DNA of 18,593 bases, from assembly GCA_903882335.1 (NCBI GenBank), contig CAIRWP010000308.1:1-18593 (forward strand), read 5' to 3'. Positions 14,426-18,593 of this stretch are shown piece after piece (positions within the stretch are counted from its first letter, which is position 1; each line of letters begins with the position of its first letter). Made by a program: the position numbers and the translations under genes. The notes below the pieces were generated by a model. It had not been told where the DNA came from and made no database searches. It saw only the letters and a program-made list of their open reading frames with translations. Source of the stretch: an uncultured Opitutia bacterium (GTDB taxonomy: Bacteria > Verrucomicrobiota > Verrucomicrobiia > Opitutales > UBA953).

Positions 14426-14835
14426 GCGTGCGGCTTCTTGCCGTGCTCGGCGCGAACCGTGATGCCGATGCCGCCGCGCACCCCGAAGGCGCCGACGACC
14501 TCGCACCAGACCGGGTCCAAGGCCCCGACGAGGTCGTCGAGGATCTTATTGGAAAGGTGCTCGTGGAACATGCCCTGCTGGCGGTAGCTCCAGAAATAGA
14601 GTTTCAGGGACTTGGACTCGACGATGCGCGGGCCCGGGATGTAGCGGATGGTGATCTTCGCGAAGTCCGGCTGGCCGGTCGCGGGACAGAGGCAGGTGAA
14701 CTCATCCGTGGTCAATTCCACGGTGTAGTGCCGGCCGATGTTGCGGTTCGGGAAAGTTTCCAGCGTCTGCTGGGGCTTGTTCTGGGTATTCCCGAGGTGG
14801 GAGAGCCCGGTGAGGTCCTGAGGCTGAGTGGCCAT
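14422..14835 (-). CDS. queF: NADPH-dependent 7-cyano-7-deazaguanine reductase (type I QueF)
   Basis: 137-aa unimodular QueF, which reduces preQ0 to preQ1 for queuosine synthesis. Visible: FTCLCPATGQPDFA at 46-59 with thioimide Cys50 and Asp57 (same spacing as Cys55/Asp62 in B. subtilis), the QueF motif ESKSLKLYFWSYRQQG at 73-88, and FHEH at 90-93. Length is that of the short YkvM-type enzyme. The start ATG 14835 (MATQPQDLTGLSHLG) begins the family's N-terminus; the same frame is open to 15756 but opposite dxr. It is first gene of the queF-xerC-ispE run. No queC, queD or queE is in the window and no preQ1 riboswitch was recognised in the 121-bp leader region. Confidence 0.96.
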   Translation of the reverse strand: MATQPQDLTGLSHLGNTQNKPQQTLETFPNRNIGRHYTVELTTDEFTCLCPATGQPDFAKITIRYIPGPRIVESKSLKLYFWSYRQQGMFHEHLSNKILDDLVGALDPVWCEVVGAFGVRGGIGITVRAEHGKKPHA

Positions 14836-14956
14836 GAGGAAAGCCAATCGACCTCGACGAAAGAGACAAGCGGAGAAAGCCTTTCCCCACCGCGGAGCCC
14901 GAAACCGGCTTGCCTCAGGGCGGGGGGGCGGTTGCCTTGCACTCACCCACGCGTGC

Positions 14957-16126
14957 ATGGAACCCAGGGCCATCGCCATCCTCGGGGCCACCGGCTCCAT
15001 CGGCACGACGACCCTCCAAGTTGTCCGGGCCCATCCGACCCTCCTGCGAGTCGCCGGTCTGGCCGCGCATAAGCGCTGGCGCGACCTCGTTGGTCCCGTC
15101 CGCGAATTCAAGGTGGGGACCATCGCCTTAGCCGACCCCGCGGCCGCCGCCGCCGCCCGGGCCTCGGGTGAGTTCCCCGCCGGCACGCGCATCCTGGAAG
15201 GCGAAGCGGGCCTCTCGGAGGTCGCCTGCCTACCAGAGGTGACGATGGTCGTCTCAGCCGTGGTCGGGACCGCCGGACTCGCCCCCACGCTCGCCGCGCT
15301 CGAGGCCCGTAAGGACGTGGCCCTCGCCAGCAAGGAACTCCTCGTGCTCGCCGGTAAGTTCGTGACCGCCACCGCGCGCCGCACAGGTGCCCAGCTGCTG
15401 CCGGTCGACAGCGAGCACAACGCCATCTTCCAGCTGCTGCGCGACAAGCCCGCCGCCGATATCGATCGGCTGGTACTGACGGCCTCGGGCGGAGCCTTCC
15501 GCGACACGCCCCCGGACCGCCTCGGCGCGGTCACGCTCGCGCAGGCGCTCAAGCACCCGAACTGGGATATGGGCCCGAAGGTGACGATCGATTCGGCCAC
15601 GATGGCCAACAAGGGGCTCGAGCTCATCGAGGCGCGCTGGCTCTTCGACCTACCGATCGACCGGATTGACGTGGTCGTGCACCCGCAGAGCATCATCCAT
15701 TCGATGGTCACGCTGACGGACGGCAGCCTGCAGGCTTTGCTGTCGCCCCCGTCCATGGCGTACCCGATCCAGGACTGCCTGCTCTACCCGCGCCGGCTGC
15801 CCTGCCCCGCCCCGCGGCTGGACCTCTCGGTGGCGCTGACGCTCTCGATGAGCCCGCCGGACCCGGCGCGCTACCCCTGTCTGGGCCTGGCCCGCGCCGC
15901 CGCGCGGACGGGCGGGACGGCCCCGGCCATCTTCAACGCTGCCAACGAGGTCGCGGTCGCCACCTTCGTCGAAGGGCGCCTGGGCTTCACCGGGATCGCC
16001 GAGCTCGTGGCCGCGACCCTCGCCGCCTGCCCGTCCGCCGAACCGACGTCCTTGGCCGAGGTGCTGGCAGCCGATGCCGCCGCCCGCCAAGCCGCTTCCA
16101 GGCTCGCCCCCGGGCTGGCCCGCTGA
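14957..16126 (+). CDS. dxr: 1-deoxy-D-xylulose 5-phosphate reductoisomerase
   Basis: 389-aa Dxr, normal length, second enzyme of the MEP pathway: converts DXP to MEP with NADPH and a divalent metal. Visible: NADPH-binding GATGSIG at 10-16, ASKELLVLAG, metal ligands D151 and E153 in DSEHNAIFQ and E222 in ATMANKGLE, LTASGGAF, and the substrate loop KHPNWDMGPKVTIDSATM. Start at ATG 14957 (MEPRAIAILG) is at the family start; the frame is open upstream to 14828 without homology. It is divergent from queF and followed after 20 bp by rseP, a dxr-rseP order common in bacteria, so co-transcription is likely. No cdsA or uppS is in the window. Confidence 0.96.
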   Translation: MEPRAIAILGATGSIGTTTLQVVRAHPTLLRVAGLAAHKRWRDLVGPVREFKVGTIALADPAAAAAARASGEFPAGTRILEGEAGLSEVACLPEVTMVVSAVVGTAGLAPTLAALEARKDVALASKELLVLAGKFVTATARRTGAQLLPVDSEHNAIFQLLRDKPAADIDRLVLTASGGAFRDTPPDRLGAVTLAQALKHPNWDMGPKVTIDSATMANKGLELIEARWLFDLPIDRIDVVVHPQSIIHSMVTLTDGSLQALLSPPSMAYPIQDCLLYPRRLPCPAPRLDLSVALTLSMSPPDPARYPCLGLARAAARTGGTAPAIFNAANEVAVATFVEGRLGFTGIAELVAATLAACPSAEPTSLAEVLAADAAARQAASRLAPGLAR

Positions 16127-16146
16127 AATAAACGCCCTTCCCTTTC

Positions 16147-17979
16147 ATGGATAATTTCTCCGTTTCCGACCTCCTGGGCAGCCTCCGCGGCATCCTCCTG
16201 GTGGCGATCTTCTTCGGTGGTTCGATCTTCGTCCACGAGCTCGGCCACTTCCTCGCCGCCCGCAAGCGCGGCCTGAAGGTCGAGCGCTTCTCCATCGGCT
16301 TCGGCCCGCGCCTCTTCGGCTGGACCGGCAAGGACGGCGTCGACTACCGCGTGTCGCTCATCCCGCTCGGCGGCTATGTGGCCCTGCCGCAGCTGGCCGA
16401 CATGCAGGGCATCGAGGGCGAGAACAGCGACGACGCCGAGGCCCTGCCCAAGATCTCCTACGCCGACAAGATGATCGTCTCGGTGATGGGCGCGGTCTTC
16501 AACGTGATCTTCGCCTTCGTGCTGGCCACCATCCTCTGGTTCACCGGCATGCCCGTGGCGGAAGGCAACGGCAGCACCGTCGTCGGGCACGTCCCCGAGC
16601 AGATCGTGACCGGCTCCGCCCACCTCGCCGAGCTCGGTCTCGGCCAGACCATCCCCGGCCCCGCGTTCACCGCCGGCATCCGCAGCGGCGACAAGATCGT
16701 CGCGATCGACGGCCAGCCCGTCTCCACCTTTGCCCAGGTCATGGAGGCCATCATGCTGGGCAACCGCCGCGACGCCCAGGACCGTCCGACCGCCACTTTC
16801 ACGGTGGAACGCGGCGGCCAGACCCTCGAGATCATCGTCAACCCGGCCCGCCTCGAACTCAACGCCCGCAGCGGGGACCGCATCCGCGTGGCCGGGATCC
16901 AGGCCCGCGCCAAGGTCGTGCTCGACGAGCCGGCCCCCGACTCGCCGGCCGCCAAGGCGGGCCTGCGCAAGGGCGACCGTGTCCTCGCCGTCGACGGCCA
17001 GGCGGTCAATAATTCATCGGAGTTCCGCGAACTCCTCCGCAAAGGCGGGGCGATCGAGCACCAACTCAAGGTCGAGCGCGCCGACAGCTCGACCACCACC
17101 CTGCCGGTGACGCCGCGCATCAACACGACCGTGAACCCGGTGAGCGTCATCGCCTACGGCGAGGAAGGCCATCGTCACTCGCTCATCGTCGTCCCGGTGA
17201 CCAAGGACCTGCTCTCGCGTGACCCCGCTGCCCAGCGCGACCAGCTGATGGTCCTCGGCGTCTCACCCGAAGATCCCGCCCTCGCCGAGGCCCTCCGCAT
17301 CGGCACCATCGTCGATAAGGTCGACGGCAAGGAATTCGCCGCGATCCGCTCCCTTGAGGACCTGGACCGGGTCGGCGCCGGCGCCCCGCGCGAGCTCACG
17401 CTGTATTGGAAGCGCGCCAACGGCGACAGCGGCAACCTCACCCTCGCCCAGGCCTCCGTCCGCCGCGGCAAGCCCGTGGAGGTCGCCCAGATCGGCGTCG
17501 CGTTCCTCAGCCGGCCAGACATCTATAAGCGGAATCCCTTCGAGACCTGCGCGGACATCGTCCGCTCGACGTTCACGACGTTGCGCCGCCTCTTCGACCG
17601 GAACTCGGACATCAAGGTGAACCAGCTGGCCTCGGTGATCTCGATCACCAAGACCTACTACAATATCTCGGAGGACATCACGCGCGTCCTATTCTTCACG
17701 GTCCTGATCAACCTCAACCTGGCCATCCTCAACCTGCTGCCCATCCCCGTCCTCGACGGCGGGCACATGCTGATCGCGACCATCCAGCGCTACACCAACA
17801 ACGCCATCAAGGCCTCGGCGGTGATCATCCTCCAGTACACCTTCATGGCGCTGCTCTTCGGGCTCATGGCTTACATCATCCTGAATGACGTCCGGCGCTG
17901 CTCGGGCGACAGCGAGATGCAGCTCCGCCAGCAGATCCTCGAACGCCACGTCTACAAGCCGGCGGAATATCGGAAATAA
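16147..17979 (+). CDS. rseP: RIP metalloprotease RseP (site-2 protease), enlarged PDZ region
   Basis: 610-aa intramembrane zinc metalloprotease, about 160 residues longer than E. coli RseP (450). It cleaves membrane-anchored substrates such as anti-sigma factors within the membrane. Visible: first helix with HELGH at 30-34 (two zinc ligands and catalytic Glu), second helix about 109-137, PDZ-like modules near 150-245 (AGIRSGDKIVAIDGQ) and 255-330 (AGLRKGDRVLAVDGQ), a third degenerate one near 360-430 (RIGTIVDKVDGKEF), third helix with N529-LLPIPV-LDGGH (LDG motif with the third zinc ligand D537), and a last helix at about 556-582. Catalytic residues are complete. Start ATG 16147, 20 bp after dxr. 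The extra PDZ-like part accounts for the length. Confidence 0.94.
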   Translation: MDNFSVSDLLGSLRGILLVAIFFGGSIFVHELGHFLAARKRGLKVERFSIGFGPRLFGWTGKDGVDYRVSLIPLGGYVALPQLADMQGIEGENSDDAEALPKISYADKMIVSVMGAVFNVIFAFVLATILWFTGMPVAEGNGSTVVGHVPEQIVTGSAHLAELGLGQTIPGPAFTAGIRSGDKIVAIDGQPVSTFAQVMEAIMLGNRRDAQDRPTATFTVERGGQTLEIIVNPARLELNARSGDRIRVAGIQARAKVVLDEPAPDSPAAKAGLRKGDRVLAVDGQAVNNSSEFRELLRKGGAIEHQLKVERADSSTTTLPVTPRINTTVNPVSVIAYGEEGHRHSLIVVPVTKDLLSRDPAAQRDQLMVLGVSPEDPALAEALRIGTIVDKVDGKEFAAIRSLEDLDRVGAGAPRELTLYWKRANGDSGNLTLAQASVRRGKPVEVAQIGVAFLSRPDIYKRNPFETCADIVRSTFTTLRRLFDRNSDIKVNQLASVISITKTYYNISEDITRVLFFTVLINLNLAILNLLPIPVLDGGHMLIATIQRYTNNAIKASAVIILQYTFMALLFGLMAYIILNDVRRCSGDSEMQLRQQILERHVYKPAEYRK

Positions 17980-18032
17980 GGGGATGGGAGGGGTTGGCGG
18001 TTAGCGGATAGCGGTTGGGGAAATACAAAATC

Positions 18033-18064
18033 GGGCTAGGGCGAGGGCTGGGGCTGGGGCTGGG
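18033..18064 (+). other. G-quadruplex-forming motif, plus strand
   Basis: Six runs of three or four G separated by two or three bases: 18033-18035, 18039-18041, 18045-18047, 18050-18053, 18056-18059, 18062-18064. This exceeds the G3+N1-7 rule. It includes three GGGGCT-like hexamers. It would be present in the 3' part of any rseP read-through RNA. Confidence 0.7.
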
Positions 18065-18220
18065 AGAGAATTTAGGGACAGGGTCAGTAAGCAGGGGGAA
18101 GGATTACAGGCTAAGCCCACCCTCCCTGCTACCCTCCGTACTCTGCACTCAGTACTCTGTACTCCGTAATCGATTCAGCACTCCGTGCGCTCCCCCTGCC
18201 ACTGCAACCGTCTCTCTCTT

Positions 18221-18248
18221 CCCCTGTCCCTGCCCCTGACCCTGTCCC
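18221..18248 (-). other. G-quadruplex-forming motif, minus strand
   Basis: Five C-runs of three or four (18221-18224, 18228-18230, 18233-18236, 18240-18242, 18246-18248) give a G3+N1-7 motif on the minus strand, in the right arm of the inverted repeat. It mirrors the plus-strand motif in the left arm. Confidence 0.65.
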
Positions 18249-18347
18249 TAAATTCTCTCCCAACCGCTTACCCCCAACCGCTAACCGCTAAAACTCCATT
18301 CTTCTCGTCCCGGGGAACTGTTTGCACCAACCTCCTGTCCTCCCTCC

Positions 18348-18593
18348 ATGGACCTCCCGAATTCCTCCTCGCGCCGCTCCTTCCTGGGCTCCGCCGCGGC
18401 CGCCATCGCCGCCCTGAGCGTACCGGCCGCCCTCTCCGCCGCCGATGCCGCAAAGGCCGAAGCGAAAGCCCTGCCTCGCAAGAAGATCACCGACCCTTAC
18501 ATCTACAAGTTCGCCATCGGTAAGTTCGAGGCCTGGTCCATCAGCGACGGCTACGGCACGTTTAAGAACTGCGTCACGAAGAAGATGTTCCCG
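18348..18593 (+). CDS. Tat-exported protein, probable MBL-fold hydrolase, 3' end outside window
   Basis: The first 82 codons are present. Residues 1-32 form a twin-arginine signal: SSRRSFLGSAAAAIAALSV with R9-R10, a hydrophobic core and an Ala-rich cleavage region near ALSAADA. The mature start (YIYKFAIGKFEAWSISDGYG, about residues 53-72) resembles the first strands of metallo-beta-lactamase-fold hydrolases, which open with a x-x-F-x-VG-x-FEV-x-x-x-SDG pattern; the metal-binding HxHxDH would lie beyond the edge, so the family is tentative. Folding before export would fit a cofactor- or metal-loaded enzyme in the periplasm. There is no Shine-Dalgarno sequence before ATG 18348. It is isolated from rseP by the inverted-repeat region. 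Confidence 0.75.
   Translation, partial: MDLPNSSSRRSFLGSAAAAIAALSVPAALSAADAAKAEAKALPRKKITDPYIYKFAIGKFEAWSISDGYGTFKNCVTKKMFP

Larger units (their letters stand above)
17992..18290. repeat. Long imperfect inverted repeat with G-rich and C-rich arms
   Basis: The gene-free stretch 17980-18347 between rseP and the next gene holds this structure. A perfect 27-bp arm pair is at 18061-18087 and 18236-18262. Further complementary segments are 17997-18007 with 18278-18288, 18011-18020 with 18272-18281, and 18091-18099 with 18191-18199. The left arm is G-rich and the right C-rich. The outer parts carry the short repeating word AGCGGTT / AACCGCT. The tip (18138-18179) has degenerate 14-bp tandem units starting GTACTCTG or GTAATC. 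No transposase, target duplication or ORF is convincing. It could act as a 3' hairpin for the rseP transcript, or be a member of a dispersed miniature repeat family. Confidence 0.85.

Noticed and set aside
14836..14956. preQ1 riboswitch ahead of queF
   Set aside because: The aptamer's conserved A-rich tail and short stem were not found in the 121-bp leader region; G/C runs dominate.
14836..15756. Upstream extension of the queF frame opposite dxr
   Set aside because: The added 307 residues are Ser/Arg/Ala-rich shadow sequence; QueF homology begins at the ATG 14835.
18138..18179. CRISPR-like short repeats
   Set aside because: The units are 14 bp, adjacent and degenerate, without spacers or cas genes.
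18015..18239. Small open frames inside the inverted-repeat region
   Set aside because: They translate simple-sequence repeats (GLGLGLG and similar) and have no start signal; they follow from the repeat composition.

Overview
The window is GC-rich, gene-dense chromosomal DNA of a free-living-type bacterium. The gene content fits a member of the Verrucomicrobiota, perhaps an Opitutales-like lineage: an apbC/Mrp without the usual C-terminal CxxC, a tiny AURKAIP1/COX24 ribosomal-type protein, bL33, a MEP-pathway isoprenoid route, and almost no Shine-Dalgarno sequences, with several GTG starts. This lineage call is inference from gene families; there is no rRNA or other decisive marker in the window.

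Left block (1-5664). The minus strand carries the 5' 832 codons of a large protein that runs off the left edge. It has an N-terminal membrane anchor, an alpha/beta-hydrolase fold that lacks its nucleophile Ser and catalytic His, a DedA/VTT membrane domain and an ATP-grasp ligase domain. Divergent from it is a translationally coupled three-gene operon: apaG, a beta-CASP metallo-beta-lactamase RNase and an amidase-signature enzyme.

Middle block (5668-11572). rpoN (sigma-54) on the minus strand converges on the amidase with a 3-bp gap. A 565-aa membrane protein with a GYF_2-like N-terminus diverges from rpoN. It converges with a TolB-like beta-propeller protein, which in turn diverges from apbC/mrp (Fe-S cluster carrier ATPase). 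A small basic protein follows and converges on an RDD-family membrane protein; their stop codons overlap inside the loop of a perfect hairpin.

Translation and housekeeping block (11569-17979). The minus strand reads queF (queuosine synthesis), xerC-type recombinase (GTGA overlap with queF), ispE, a 32-aa AURKAIP1/COX24 (bS22-like) protein, a terminator, rpmG (bL33), a strong bidirectional terminator, then the RDD gene. Divergent from queF are dxr and an unusually long rseP site-2 protease. ispE and dxr are both MEP-pathway genes, so this is a partial isoprenoid locus.

Right end (17980-18593). A 368-bp gene-free stretch holds a long imperfect inverted repeat, including a perfect 27-bp arm pair. 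G-quadruplex-type G-runs lie on opposite strands in the two arms, and there are short degenerate tandem repeats at the tip. After it starts a Tat-exported protein, cut by the window edge, whose N-terminus resembles MBL-fold hydrolases. No tRNA, rRNA, CRISPR array, insertion sequence or prophage was recognised. The most unusual items are the hydrolase-DedA-ATP-grasp fusion and the inverted-repeat element.
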